A stretch of DNA of 64,000 nt from Bacillus sp. T33-2 (GTDB lineage: Bacteria; Bacillota; Bacilli; Bacillales; Cytobacillaceae): contig NZ_PGVB01000035.1 of NCBI RefSeq assembly GCF_002860205.1, positions 1 through 64,000 on the forward strand, given 5' to 3'. A program made the translations under genes and the position numbers. The notes beneath the pieces are model-generated. The model was not told the DNA's origin, made no database searches, and worked only from the letters and a program-made list of their open reading frames with translations. Below, one piece after another: positions 17,201 through 25,183 of the stretch (position 1 is its first letter; each line of letters begins with the position of its first letter).

Positions 17201-17502
17201 TATTCCTGATTTCACTGAAAGCAGGGGGTACAGGGCTGAACCTGACAGGAGCAGATACAGTCATACTTTATGACCTTTGGTGGAATCCTGCAGTCGAACA
17301 GCAGGCGGCTGACCGGGCCCACCGCATGGGCCAGAAAAATACCGTTCAGGTAATCAAACTCGTTGCCCGCGGCACAATTGAAGAAAAGATAAACGAACTC
17401 CAGGATAAAAAGAAAGTACTCATCACACACATTATCGAGCCTGACGAAAAAACATCAGCAACATTGACTGAAGAGGATATTCGGGAAATTTTGATGATAT
17501 AA
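14293..17502 (+). CDS. SWIM zinc finger SNF2-family helicase (YwqA type)
   Basis: 1069 residues. ATG 14293 follows AGGAAGGAG. Residues 67-81 form a SWIM zinc finger (Cys67, Cys69, Cys79, His81: CSCP...CQH). A long SNF2-associated region follows, then the ATPase: ADDMGLGKTVQ (Walker A, about 640-650), FFDEAQAFKN (Walker B variant DEAQ, about 742), FGLTGTPVEN, and the C-terminal lobe with ISLKAGGTGLNLTGAD and QAADRAHRMGQ. SNF2 proteins translocate on double-stranded DNA to remodel bound proteins. Bacillus YwqA has the same layout. It ends at a terminator and is monocistronic. Confidence 0.92.
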   Translation: MDIKVNHKIIKEMCGTVSFKRGDSFYRAKKITFRQFSPDFVAATVHGTEDFQVKIEKGTAGGIQTKCSCPTLANFQKDCQHVAAVLIAIYENQRQEIIPFSTQGQTKYGQLTDGFITLFDDRPTRKSGHQLHFEKRDVIDVTFTCKPVSVGNGQYLFGIDAVVGNTRLQNIRGFLQDVTHGRSSTLSPTFTYDPGLHCFINESDAVLHHLIRVARDEQAFLEASPDLSGFTGSNQTLLIPPSAWVGLVPSLTKAPAVTFEHDGHYYERLRIVVGPPPTQFILEETEGENYRLMIKGFDRMTVMDSYSSVLCDGKVFRLEAQDCDRLSELKQMLEAPDTNHIPIPNEQIDFFLKKIVPGLKRMGEVKLSQKLSQGLMRKPLVARLYLDRLKNRLLAGLEFQYENVVIQPLESRDTPAGPMVIRDLEKEEEILQLMEDSGFSKTEGGYSMQNEALEYEFLYHVLPKLQQLVQVYATTAVRIRIVTENAHPKIRVKVQKERTNWLEFKFEMDGIGDTEIRAILAALEEKRKYYRLRNGSLLSLETKEMEEIRRFILAAPVQDDDFEATLNMPIIESFKHFDFAEDSDVFTIEESFRQFLDHIHNPGGIHFEVPQSLANILRDYQKRGFKWMKTLAGYGFGGVLADDMGLGKTVQSIAFIVSELSAIRDRGLPVLIVCPSSLTYNWLREIMKFAPELQTIVIDGNQSDRQALQKDIKDLDVIITSYPLLRRDICWYETQKFHTVFFDEAQAFKNPVSQTARAVKKIKADHLFGLTGTPVENSLEELWSIYHVVFPQLFQGLREFSHLPRKTIARRVRPFLLRRVKEDVLGELPEKIELLESAELLPEQKKLYAAYLAKLRHDTLKHLDKDSIRKNRIRILAGLTRLRQICCHPALFVDGYKGSSAKFEQLLQIVKEARLSGRRVLIFSQFTKMLDLIGRELTMQGQSYFYLDGQTPSEERVEICNRFNDGERDLFLISLKAGGTGLNLTGADTVILYDLWWNPAVEQQAADRAHRMGQKNTVQVIKLVARGTIEEKINELQDKKKVLITHIIEPDEKTSATLTEEDIREILMI

Positions 17503-17510
17503 ATGCAATT

Positions 17511-17541
17511 AAGGCACTTCACCTTTTCGGTGGAGTGCCTT
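17511..17541 (+). terminator. terminator of SNF2 gene
   Basis: AAGGCACTTCACC (17511-17523) pairs with GGTGGAGTGCCTT (17529-17541) with a single G-T pair. Confidence 0.8.
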
Positions 17542-17551
17542 ATTCAAAGTG

Positions 17552-17597
17552 GTGCTTTTATTGTATAAAGATATGTGCTTTTATTGTATAAAGATAT
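17552..17597. repeat. perfect 23-bp direct duplication
   Basis: GTGCTTTTATTGTATAAAGA plus TAT occurs twice back to back (17552-17574, 17575-17597). A recent slippage duplication in a non-coding gap between convergent genes. Confidence 0.8.
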
Positions 17598-17619
17598 GTC
17601 CTCCTCGCAGGTAGTTCTT

Positions 17620-18057
17620 TTAGTGTGTTATTCGCGCGTTGCCAACGTTTGCAATAATCTTATGTATCACCAGGTCTATTACAGAGGCAGTTAAAATACC
17701 CACTGTGTAACGAATGAGATCGACGAACAGGAATCCATGCCCCAGGATCAATGCTCCAAGTACAGTGCCCCTGATCTGATTTATCCAGTCAGCCTGGTAA
17801 AGCTGGCTGATTTCGATGGCAAAGCTGAATAAAAGGCTTAGCCAGCTTGCTGTTAACAGACCCTTGCTTACAAGAAGACAACGGAATACGAAATAAACCA
17901 TCATGGCCCATAATGCATCACCAGCGTTCTCAGCAATAAAGTGTGGTAAAGTCAGGTTTCTGGAGACCAGGCCCAAAAAAATAACTATAGCTACTGCAGT
18001 TGAATAAACGATTCTCGCATTATTGAATGGTTGATTAGAAGAAGTCAACGGTATCAC
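17620..18057 (-). CDS. DUF2809 (YjgA-like) membrane protein
   Basis: 145 residues with four to five membrane helices, start GTG at 18055-18057 with a poor ribosome site (AAGAGTG overlap). The features NAGDALWAMMVYFVFR and FAIEISQLYQADWINQIR are the conserved motifs of DUF2809, a family of small integral membrane proteins of unknown role. It converges on the SNF2 gene. A TTG start at about 18045 is also possible. Confidence 0.75.
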   Translation of the reverse strand: MIPLTSSNQPFNNARIVYSTAVAIVIFLGLVSRNLTLPHFIAENAGDALWAMMVYFVFRCLLVSKGLLTASWLSLLFSFAIEISQLYQADWINQIRGTVLGALILGHGFLFVDLIRYTVGILTASVIDLVIHKIIANVGNARITH

Positions 18058-18109
18058 TCTTTTAAGTTTATTTATCTATGAATATACAAGGATGTAACAG
18101 GGGGAGACA

Positions 18110-18320
18110 ATTGAAAGGGGGTGGTGCGTTGACAGGAATCCAGTCGGTATGTGCATTTACAAGTTTGATTTTGGGCTATTCTGTCATTTAACCAAAATAA
18201 TAATCCCCCCTTGAGCTTCACGGCGATGGTGGATTAACTAAAACCTATATGCTGTCTCCCTTGAAGGGAACTGGCGATTGCACTGACCGATCGGTGTTAC
18301 CAGCACCAGCGGTCTTTTTT
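18110..18320 (+). pseudogene. decayed holin-like type I toxin locus
   Basis: After AAAGGGGGTGGTGCG a TTG opens a worn copy of the toxin at 23648: shared text runs TTGACAGGAATCC..., GCATTTACAAGTTTGATT, and ATTCTGTCATTTAACC, with about ten bases lost. The downstream TTGAGCTTC...GGTGGATTA block is shared too. Unlike the second copy it keeps the end of the locus: a hairpin GACCG...GGTG/CACC...CGGTC (18285-18314) with T6, where the antisense antitoxin of such loci normally overlaps. The reading frame is only 18 codons, so it is dead. Confidence 0.6.
18285..18320 (+). terminator. terminator of decayed toxin locus
   Basis: GACCG (18285-18289) pairs with CGGTC (18310-18314), and GGTG with CACC inside, followed by T6. 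Confidence 0.65.
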
Positions 18321-18407
18321 AATATATGTGTATAGCTGCATTTATTATTACCGGATTTTTATTTTAAAGAAAACAAGAAGCAACAGGCAAAATCGCCTTT
18401 TGGAGGG

Positions 18408-18935
18408 TTATTTATTTTGTTTCAAAACGCCAAGATACTGACTCCACGGCCCAACATCAGCCCGGTATCTCTCAGCCATCACCCTGACGATTTGTGAAAT
18501 ATGGGTTAGATCATGGACAGCCCAGGTTGAAACTAATTCTCTTATCTTTACGGTGCCTAGTTCAGGGTGAACTCCAGTCAATTCTAAATGTGCTTTCGGT
18601 TCTATTTGACTCTTTAACTTCGCAATGTTTTCTGCCCGGATGGTCTTAAACGCTATAAGTTTTTGTTCAATCGTCCCTTCAGACTGGTTCAAATGCGCAA
18701 ACCGGTCGAATGGGGGAAAGGGTTTGTTTTCACCTTCCTGAAGAATCCATTCCAAACGGGGAATCCAATTGGTCTTTTCTCCTTCAATGAGGTGGTCAAT
18801 CACTTCGGTGGCGTTCCATGTCCCATCGCCTTCGCTGCAGCTAAGCCATCCGGAAGATAAACCGGATAAAAAATGCTCCAGTGTTTGCGGAGTGCGTTCC
18901 AATACCTCAATCGCTTCATCCAGATTAAAATTCAT
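18408..18935 (-). CDS. DinB-family protein
   Basis: 175-residue four-helix bundle. The ATG at 18933-18935 ([20 protein letters not shown]) is chosen because GAAAGGAG precedes it; the longer frame overlaps the upstream gene. Metal-binding histidines of the DinB/YfiT superfamily are visible in [10 protein letters not shown] and in [14 protein letters not shown]. Members include metal-dependent thiol transferases (bacillithiol) and damage-inducible proteins; which applies is not evident. It lies 13 bases after the MocR gene in the same direction, so the two are probably co-transcribed. Confidence 0.85.
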   Translation of the reverse strand: MNFNLDEAIEVLERTPQTLEHFLSGLSSGWLSCSEGDGTWNATEVIDHLIEGEKTNWIPRLEWILQEGENKPFPPFDRFAHLNQSEGTIEQKLIAFKTIRAENIAKLKSQIEPKAHLELTGVHPELGTVKIRELVSTWAVHDLTHISQIVRVMAERYRADVGPWSQYLGVLKQNK

Positions 18936-18948
18936 CGATATTCTCCTT

Positions 18949-20349
18949 TCATTTTTCAATAACAAGAATCAGCTTCCTTAACCCTTCCTGCAGCTGCTTT
19001 TCATTTACATATGCGTAACTCAAGCGAATCCATGGGGAAGGTTCTTTTAATGGGTCACAAATCTGCCCTGGGACAAAGGAGATGGATTGTTCGATTGCTT
19101 TAGCCAATAGCCCGTTTGTCGATAAGCTGTCCGGGAGTTTTACCCAAAGATTCAAGCCTCCATCCGGGCTGTGCCACTCCCAATTTGTTTCTGACAAGGC
19201 TTCCTCCATGATTTCCTTCCGGATTTGTAGCGCGATCCGCAATTTGTCTAAATGCTGCTGCAGCCTTGGTGATGAAAAATAATGAAGAAAAATCTTTTGG
19301 TTAAGAAGGGGAGAGCCATTATCCGTTAAAGCCTTGGCAGACAGGAGTGATTTCATAATGCCTGGCTGGGCAATGATCGCTGCGACCCTTAAGCCGGGCG
19401 AAATGTACTTGCAAAAGCTGCGGATATAAATAACAGTACCGGACGTATCATAGGTGTAAATTGGAGCGGGTGGCTTTTCGTCAAAGTAAATGTCATGATA
19501 GGCATCGTCCTCAACCAACAGGCACCGATACTGTTCGGCCAGCTGGATGAGCTGTTTTCGCTGTACGGTTGGCACCGAATAACCAGTCGGGTTATGGAAG
19601 GTGGGATTCAGATAAAACAATCTTGGCCGATAAAGCTTCATATACTGTTCAACCTGAACAAGATCATATCCCTCAGGGGTGATGTCAATGGTTTGGATCC
19701 GTGCACCCTTTGCCTTGAAAATGTCAATGGCTGCACTGTAGCTCGGCCGTTCTAATAATACGGTATCCCTTGGCCTGATGAACGTTTCGGCAACAAGATG
19801 GATCCCTTGCTGGGAACCGGACAGGATTAACAGATTGTCTGGCGAAAGCACGGCCTTATATTGCTTCGTAAAATAATGGGAAAGATCCTCGCGCAGTTCC
19901 TTATCACCCTGTACAGTGGAGTATGTTGCAAGGACCTTTGGATACAGGTCAAACACCCTTTTCACGTAATCAGAGAAATAATGATTCGGAAGCAAATTCG
20001 GATCGATCAGTGCCTGTGAAAAGTTAAAGTCAACTTGAGCCTGGTGGATTTCAGATAATGAATTTTTTGACACGTTGGCAGCCAGGATTGGATGATCGAA
20101 GATTTCAAATACAAGTTCCTGCGGTTGAACATAATAGCCGACCTTATCCTTTACATAAATTTTGTTATGCTGTTTCAGCAGCTTATATGCCTTCAATACC
20201 GTCAAACGGTTGATGTCAAGTTCAGCTGCCAGATGCCTGACGGAGGGAAGCTTGTGATGTTCCTTCCACTCCTTGCGCTCGATCCGGTTCAGCACATAAT
20301 CGTACACCTGTTGAAAAAGAAAATCTTCCCCTGGATTGACCTTCGCCAT
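18949..20349 (-). CDS. MocR/PdxR-type regulator (GntR wHTH fused to aminotransferase fold)
   Basis: 466 residues. Start at the second ATG of the ATG-AAA-ATG pair (20347-20349), 7 bases after GGGGGA. Residues 5-75 are a GntR winged helix ([20 protein letters not shown]). The rest is a fold-type I aminotransferase with HNPTGYSVP and the PLP lysine in [13 protein letters not shown]. Such proteins sense PLP or a PLP-amino acid adduct and control a divergent neighbour. The divergent gene here is an EamA exporter, and the intergenic region carries direct repeats at 20386-20424. Confidence 0.9.
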   Translation of the reverse strand: MAKVNPGEDFLFQQVYDYVLNRIERKEWKEHHKLPSVRHLAAELDINRLTVLKAYKLLKQHNKIYVKDKVGYYVQPQELVFEIFDHPILAANVSKNSLSEIHQAQVDFNFSQALIDPNLLPNHYFSDYVKRVFDLYPKVLATYSTVQGDKELREDLSHYFTKQYKAVLSPDNLLILSGSQQGIHLVAETFIRPRDTVLLERPSYSAAIDIFKAKGARIQTIDITPEGYDLVQVEQYMKLYRPRLFYLNPTFHNPTGYSVPTVQRKQLIQLAEQYRCLLVEDDAYHDIYFDEKPPAPIYTYDTSGTVIYIRSFCKYISPGLRVAAIIAQPGIMKSLLSAKALTDNGSPLLNQKIFLHYFSSPRLQQHLDKLRIALQIRKEIMEEALSETNWEWHSPDGGLNLWVKLPDSLSTNGLLAKAIEQSISFVPGQICDPLKEPSPWIRLSYAYVNEKQLQEGLRKLILVIEK

Positions 20350-20385
20350 TTTCATTCCCCCTAAATATGCCTCCATTTTATCACA

Positions 20386-20424
20386 GACTGGTGCGAACTG
20401 GTCTATTCCCGTTAAACTGTTCTA
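20386..20424. promoter_or_regulatory. candidate MocR operator, direct repeats
   Basis: GACTGGTGCG (20386), AACTGGTCTA (20396) and AACTGTTCTA (20415) are direct repeats on the same strand with a 10- and 19-base spacing, inside the divergent promoter region. MocR proteins bind direct repeats, so these are the likely sites. Confidence 0.5.
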
Positions 20425-20463
20425 CTCACTTCCTTTTATCATTATAGAAAAGGAGGAGTCAGG

Positions 20464-21378
20464 ATGGTCATTATTAATTATCTGTTCATGTGCTTGATTT
20501 TTGGAACAACCTTTTTAGCAATCAAAATAGGGGTCGATTCGGGATTGCCCCCGTTTTTATCAGCGGGGATGCGGTTCTTTATTGCAGGATTATTGCTTTT
20601 TGTGTTCATGTCCTGGAGAAGGAAGACTTCTATCGGGCTGCTGTTTCAGAAGGAGTTATTTTTAACAGGTCTGGGTCTGACCTTTGGAACGTTTGCGACC
20701 TTGTATTGGGCTGAGCAATATGTATCTTCTGGAGTAGCCGCGGTTTTGTCCGCAACTGGCCCGATGATGATCCTCGTCATTCAGTATTTGATTTTAAAAC
20801 AAAAAGGGAATCGGGTAGCGTTTGTTGGCTGCTTAATCGGTGTGATTGGAGTTTCGTTTCTGATTTTGCCCAGTATTTCGCTTGGTACGACCTCGATGTG
20901 GGTCGCTGGCTGTCTGGTGATCATCATTGGTGAAGTTTTTTACGCTGCGGGGGCGATTTATTCGAAACACGTGGTAAACAAGTTTCAAAATACCCATCCG
21001 ATTGCGCTGAATGCTGCCCAAATGATGATGGGTGGGGGATTGCTGATCGTTTTATCATTTGTAATGGAACGTGGTCATTTTGCCTTAAATCTTAACTTCA
21101 TGTCACTCGGATCACTGTTGTATTTAATTGTATTTGGCTCCATGATAGGACACAGTCTGTTCTATTGGCTAGTAGCCAGGATGAATCCGGTCTTTCCGTC
21201 CACCTGGCTATTTATATCTCCAATCATAGCTGTACTATTGGGCCATATAGTCTATCACGAAGCAATTTCCTGGTACACAGGAATAGGGACTTTAACGATT
21301 ATCACAGGGACGGTTTTGGCAAATTTTCATTCAATACGTGTTCTTGTTAAGAAGAAATCATTGGTGATGGGGAGATGA
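20464..21378 (+). CDS. EamA/DMT-family metabolite exporter
   Basis: 304 residues, ten membrane helices in two EamA repeats (about 5-140 and 155-295). ATG 20464 follows GGAGGAG. Typical features are LNYLFMCLIFGTTFLAIKIG-like first helix and YWLVARMNPVFPSTWLFISP in the second repeat. The family exports amino acids, pyridoxine-like compounds and nucleosides. It is divergent from a MocR regulator, a very common pairing. The last 190 bases are found again, decayed, at 23012-23183. Confidence 0.88.
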   Translation: MVIINYLFMCLIFGTTFLAIKIGVDSGLPPFLSAGMRFFIAGLLLFVFMSWRRKTSIGLLFQKELFLTGLGLTFGTFATLYWAEQYVSSGVAAVLSATGPMMILVIQYLILKQKGNRVAFVGCLIGVIGVSFLILPSISLGTTSMWVAGCLVIIIGEVFYAAGAIYSKHVVNKFQNTHPIALNAAQMMMGGGLLIVLSFVMERGHFALNLNFMSLGSLLYLIVFGSMIGHSLFYWLVARMNPVFPSTWLFISPIIAVLLGHIVYHEAISWYTGIGTLTIITGTVLANFHSIRVLVKKKSLVMGR

Positions 21379-21459
21379 AGAGACATGTACAGGTTTAGCA
21401 AAAAAATCAGTTGTAGACCGTGACCTGACAAATGAATTTAAAAACCGTTAACTAGGTTG

Positions 21460-21489
21460 AACCGGCTAATTTTCACAGGCCGGTTTTTT
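21460..21489 (+). terminator. terminator of EamA gene
   Basis: AACCGGC (21460-21466) pairs with GCCGGTT (21479-21485), followed by T4-6. Confidence 0.75.
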
Positions 21490-21710
21490 GTGTGCTTTTC
21501 CTTGGACATTCGTTTGCACCAATTCAGACCTCTTGATATTTCAAGTTACGATAAGATAATTATGTAAACTCTATAAAAAATACAGGCTAGTAATATCAGA
21601 TTACTAGCACAATTATACAAAAATAAATTTTCTTAAATTGACCAACTTTTTAATTTTATAGAGTTATAATAAAAATAAAAAGTTATTTACTGGGGGAAGA
21701 GGAAAGGGAA

Positions 21711-22877
21711 ATGAAGATTATCAAGTGGATTTTCATCGCTTTTGTGTTGCTTATATTACTTAGCTTGGTGATAGCAGCACCGGTCGCAGTCATAGGCTTT
21801 CTTATTTTTATCGCCGGTTTGTATCTATCCGGAAGGTACCGATCCGGAAAAAGCAGGTTTAGCAAATCCAGATGGGTCATGGTTCTAGGAGTAATACTGA
21901 CGCTCATCCTTGGCATCACAACATTAGAACCTGCTGATTCTGCCAAAGAGGCAGTAGAACCAAAGGTATCTGATTCAGAAAAGAAAAAAGAGAAGGAACA
22001 GGAAAAAGCCGATAAAGAAAAAGCCGAGGCTGAGAAGAAGGCAAAAGAAAAGGCAAAAGAAAAGGCAGAAGCTGAGGAAAGAGAGCAGGCTGAAAAAGCA
22101 GAACAAGAAAGGCTTGCTGAGGAAAAGAAACAGGAAGAACAATCGAGACAAGAGGAATTAGCAACGACTCTTGGTCTGGAGCTTGTAACAGTAGGAAGAG
22201 TGGTTGACGGAGATACATTTGAAACATCTGACGGCCGAAAAATCAGGTTGATCGGCGTCAATACACCGGAATCCACCACAAGGCACGAAGACTATGGCAA
22301 AGATGCAAGCAACTATACTGCATCAAAACTGGAAGGCAAACAGGTTTGGATTCAAAAGGACGTATCCGATACGGACCGATATAATCGTTTATTGCGCGTC
22401 GTGTGGTTAGCAATTCCTTCAAACGATTTGGACGAAAACGAAATCCGCTCAAAAATGTTTAATGCGGACCTCGTGTTAAACGGTTATGCCGAGCCATCAA
22501 CGTATAACCCTGATGTAAAATACAGCGATTACTTTGTGAAATTTGCCCGGGAGGCAAGGGAATCTAATTCGGGTTTGTGGGCTTTTGGATCCGAGGGAAC
22601 CACTAAGGGGGACCTGGACACAGCATCCGCAAGCAATTCTGGCTCAAGCGCCACATCGGCATCTGCTTCTGGCTCCAGCGCGGCATCGGCATCTCCCTCT
22701 GGGCCAGGAAATCCTGCTCCATCAGCGCCAGCAGCGAGTTCCGGGTCGAGCCAGGAATTCTATCAAAATTGTACAGAATTACGTAAAGTTTATCCTGACG
22801 GAGTACCAGCCGATCACCCTGCTTACGCCTCCAAGCATGACAGGGATAAAGACAATTTCGCCTGTGAGCGTTCATAA
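21711..22877 (+). CDS. membrane-anchored thermonuclease with excalibur domain
   Basis: 388 residues. Two hydrophobic helices (about 5-45 and 55-72) are followed by a Lys/Glu/Ala-rich coiled coil (residues 80-150), then a staphylococcal-nuclease domain with DGDTF (166-170), RLIGVNTPE (about 178-186) and DRYNRLLRVV (from 222), which carry the calcium and catalytic residues. A Ser/Ala/Gly linker (about 300-345) leads to a C-terminal excalibur calcium-binding motif (YQNCTELRKVYPDGVP and DRDKDNFACE). The nuclease domain is probably outside the cell, acting on environmental DNA. ATG 21711 lies behind GAGGAAAGGG. Confidence 0.9.
   Translation: MKIIKWIFIAFVLLILLSLVIAAPVAVIGFLIFIAGLYLSGRYRSGKSRFSKSRWVMVLGVILTLILGITTLEPADSAKEAVEPKVSDSEKKKEKEQEKADKEKAEAEKKAKEKAKEKAEAEEREQAEKAEQERLAEEKKQEEQSRQEELATTLGLELVTVGRVVDGDTFETSDGRKIRLIGVNTPESTTRHEDYGKDASNYTASKLEGKQVWIQKDVSDTDRYNRLLRVVWLAIPSNDLDENEIRSKMFNADLVLNGYAEPSTYNPDVKYSDYFVKFAREARESNSGLWAFGSEGTTKGDLDTASASNSGSSATSASASGSSAASASPSGPGNPAPSAPAASSGSSQEFYQNCTELRKVYPDGVPADHPAYASKHDRDKDNFACERS
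22638..22705 (+). repeat. internal Ser/Ala-coding repeat in nuclease linker
   Basis: Two near-identical 33-base units starting at TCTGGCTCAAGCGCC and TCTGGCTCCAGCGCG encode SGSSATSASA and SGSSAASASP. Such repeats expand and contract by slippage and change linker length. Confidence 0.7.
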
Positions 22878-22884
22878 TGAAAAG

Positions 22885-22916
22885 AAGAAGCCTGTCCGGT
22901 TGGACAGGCTTCTTTT
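22885..22916 (+). terminator. terminator of nuclease gene
   Basis: AAGAAGCCTGTCC (22885-22897) pairs perfectly with GGACAGGCTTCTT (22902-22914). Confidence 0.9.
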
Positions 22917-23011
22917 CATTGTATTTAAACAGATAACAAGCTGGACGGCAGAGTTAGGGCCATGGTAAACCTGTAGGCTGGAAGCAGGTTGCGGGCAAGG
23001 TGCTGCCAGCA

Positions 23012-23183
23012 AGACAAATCCTGTCTTCCCCATCCACGTGGCCATTTATATCCCCATCATAGCTGTACTATTTGGACTATTGCGAAGCGATTTCCTTGTA
23101 CGCGATTATCACACGAACGGTGTTGGCAAAATTTCATTCAATACGTGGTCTCGTAAGTAGAAATCATTGGTTGTTGGGAATTA
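23012..23183 (+). pseudogene. decayed duplicate of the EamA gene 3' end
   Basis: The stretch matches 21183-21378: both contain AATCC(G/T)GTCTTCC/TTTCC, CATAGCTGTACTATT, CGAAGC(A/G)ATTTCC, TTGGCAAA...TTCATTCAATACGTG and AGAAATCATTGGT. Several deletions break the frame. It is a 170-base leftover of a second exporter gene or of a duplication. Confidence 0.75.
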
Positions 23184-23270
23184 AAGAATAATGGTTTTAA
23201 TAAATATTATTTGAATAAATTCAAATGAGCGGTAAAATTAGGCAAGGAGAAAAGTAGTCGGAGGTTTGCA

Positions 23271-23486
23271 ATGGAGGTACTAATAACAATAACAAGTGTC
23301 TTTTCCGCTTTAATCATTATGATGACAGTTTATAATATGATGAAAGTTCTCTTGATCGCATATAAGCGGAAAGAAATTTCAGGGAGGAAATTTATTATTT
23401 TTGGAGCTATTGCTATTGTAACAGGATTTATCGTGGCTTCCGTTTTACCATACGGTTATACGATATTTGTCGAGTATATTTACTAA
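23271..23486 (+). CDS. two-span membrane protein (71 aa)
   Basis: ATG 23271 follows GTCGGAGG. Two hydrophobic segments (residues 3-30 and 41-62) are separated by a basic loop (AYKRKEISGRK), so both ends are probably outside and the loop inside. Family not recognised, no partner gene. Confidence 0.6.
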   Translation: MEVLITITSVFSALIIMMTVYNMMKVLLIAYKRKEISGRKFIIFGAIAIVTGFIVASVLPYGYTIFVEYIY

Positions 23487-23647
23487 GTACTCTTGCAAAT
23501 ACAGGTGTTGTGGGAAAGCTTGTTCGCCGAAAACGTTTAACAAAAAGAAAAATAGATCATATGTTCTGATCGTTGCGATATAATGAAAGAGCAATAGAAT
23601 AGGGATCTCAAGGGTAATCATTGCATCCCGATAGAAGGGGGGTGCTG

Positions 23648-23782
23648 ATGACAGTTTTCCAAACGTTAATGTTTGCATATGCATTTTCAAGCTTGATTGT
23701 GGCAATTCTGTCATTTAACCAAAAAAATAAACTACCATTGAGCTTAGCCAGCGATAGGTGGATTATTTTGCACATTTCCTGA
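23648..23782 (+). CDS. holin-like type I toxin, probably frameshifted at its tail (44 aa)
   Basis: ATG 23648 follows AAGGGGGGTG. The first 28 residues (MTVFQTLMFAYAFSSLIVAI then LSFNQKNK) are those of the short putative holin-like toxins of Bacillaceae. Those normally end shortly after the lysines; here a run of seven A (one more would read NQKK-stop) lets the frame run 16 codons further. The usual downstream terminator and antisense antitoxin region is missing and replaced by unrelated sequence. It may still be toxic or may be a relic. Confidence 0.6.
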   Translation: MTVFQTLMFAYAFSSLIVAILSFNQKNKLPLSLASDRWIILHIS

Positions 23783-23890
23783 CTTGTCCGTCCAAGATGC
23801 CAACATCCGCGGATTCTCCAATTCAAAAAAACCTTGTCCTTTATCCTTTTGTTCCGTGCTAATAAACTCCGTTATCGAGTATCTAATCAT
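23744..23890 (-). CDS. 48-residue protein overlapping the toxin 3' end
   Basis: Leftward ATG at 23888-23890 behind GGAGGATG at good spacing. The peptide starts MIRYSITEFISTEQKDKGQG and ends TAA at 23744-23746, inside the 3' end of the toxin frame. It looks like the N-terminus of a longer protein (FFELENPRMLASWTDKSGN) cut by the toxin insertion or by deletion. Not recognised. Confidence 0.45.
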   Translation of the reverse strand: MIRYSITEFISTEQKDKGQGFFELENPRMLASWTDKSGNVQNNPPIAG

Positions 23891-24204
23891 GTTCCCACAT
23901 CCTCCATACTATAAAATTTACCACATTTTACCAGATTTGAATTATAATTATCGAATTATTCTTTCCTTTATTTCAATATCACTAGAGGGTTTATCCTAAT
24001 TCATTTAATAGGAGTTTTTTTATTGAGAAGGTAGAAACGGTCGGAAACTTTATTTTGTCACTAAAATTTAGTAATTAGTTTATCGATAGTAATTACTATT
24101 ATTTTTTAAAAGGGAAACCACGTAATTTATCGAATATTAAAACTTATCAAATGATTCTAAGATGCTGTTTTGACAAAAATTTTACAAGGAGCGGAAGGAT
24201 TAAC
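23891..24204. other. gap upstream of AraC gene
   Basis: Very AT-rich, no gene. It should hold the promoters of the leftward 48-codon gene and of the AraC-type regulator. Confidence 0.4.
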
Positions 24205-25050
24205 ATGGATAAAAAACTGTTAAAAAAATTCGTTTTCCCGGATGCAGGTATCGATCTTTATGAAAGTAAACATGTTAAAGGGAAGTTTGTAGCTGAACAT
24301 TTCCATGATCATTTTCAAATCCTTTATGCCCTAGAGGGGGAAGGAGAAATTACTCTTGATGGAAAGCCTTATGATTTTTCTAAAGACAAAGTTGTACTCA
24401 TCAATCCGAAATGTGTTCACTCCATCAAGGCAACAGCCAAATTGACGGTCCTCGTATTAGCGTTTTCTGTACCTTTATTGAAAATTACCTTACAAGATGA
24501 TTTCCTTTCATTTATTCAGCATTCCAAGCATTTAGAGCTTGACTTTATTACAGCAAGTGAAATTAGACCGTTATTTAGGAAAATGCTTTATGAACAAAAA
24601 AATAATGATATTTTTGGAAAGCTCTCGATGCCTGTTTATCTTCTTGAAATTATCATTCTATTACTCCGCCAACAAGATTTTACAAATGTTCAGGATGCCA
24701 ATGATATTCGTTCGATTCAAATGAAGGAATATATAAAAAGACATTATTTTGAAAATATTACGGCAGATAGCCTATCCTCCCTTTTTGGAATATCTACCAG
24801 ATACATGAACGATATTTTTACACGTAAATTTAATGAAACTCCGTTACAATATCTTCAAAAAATAAGAATCAATCGAGCAAAGGAACTGCTTTTACATACA
24901 GATCAAGATATTGTATCGATTTGTTTCGAGGTCGGTTATGAAACATTATCGACATTTTACCGAACTTTTCGAAATTTAGTAGGAATATCTCCAAATAAAT
25001 TTCGTGTGTCTGGTCAGTCATCTTCCGATATTTCGGATACGGTTTCTTAA
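24205..25050 (+). CDS. AraC-family regulator with cupin sensor
   Basis: 281 residues. ATG 24205 follows AAGGAGCGGAAGG; the frame is open to 24151 without a site. The N-terminal half is a cupin sugar-binding domain (HFHDHFQILYALEGEGEITL), the C-terminal 100 residues are two helix-turn-helix units (ADSLSSLFGISTRYMNDIF and DIVSICFEVGYETLSTFYRT) ending in PNKFR. It immediately precedes the TRAP transporter and dehydrogenase cluster in the same direction, so it is the likely activator of that cluster in response to its substrate. Confidence 0.88.
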   Translation: MDKKLLKKFVFPDAGIDLYESKHVKGKFVAEHFHDHFQILYALEGEGEITLDGKPYDFSKDKVVLINPKCVHSIKATAKLTVLVLAFSVPLLKITLQDDFLSFIQHSKHLELDFITASEIRPLFRKMLYEQKNNDIFGKLSMPVYLLEIIILLLRQQDFTNVQDANDIRSIQMKEYIKRHYFENITADSLSSLFGISTRYMNDIFTRKFNETPLQYLQKIRINRAKELLLHTDQDIVSICFEVGYETLSTFYRTFRNLVGISPNKFRVSGQSSSDISDTVS

Positions 25051-25183
25051 GGTTAGATAGAACAAATTACATATGTTCCTCCAAAATTAAGAATTTTTTT
25101 CTCAAACTCATAAGACTTTAATTGGTTGAAAATTCAAAATAGAGGACAGAGGGAAAAACAATTGCCAAGGAGGATAAAGGGAC

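Noticed and set aside
21683-22279. 198-codon leftward frame opposite the nuclease gene
   Set aside because: It is the Ser/Phe-rich mirror of the Lys/Glu-rich coiled coil on the other strand, with no ribosome site and no family resemblance.
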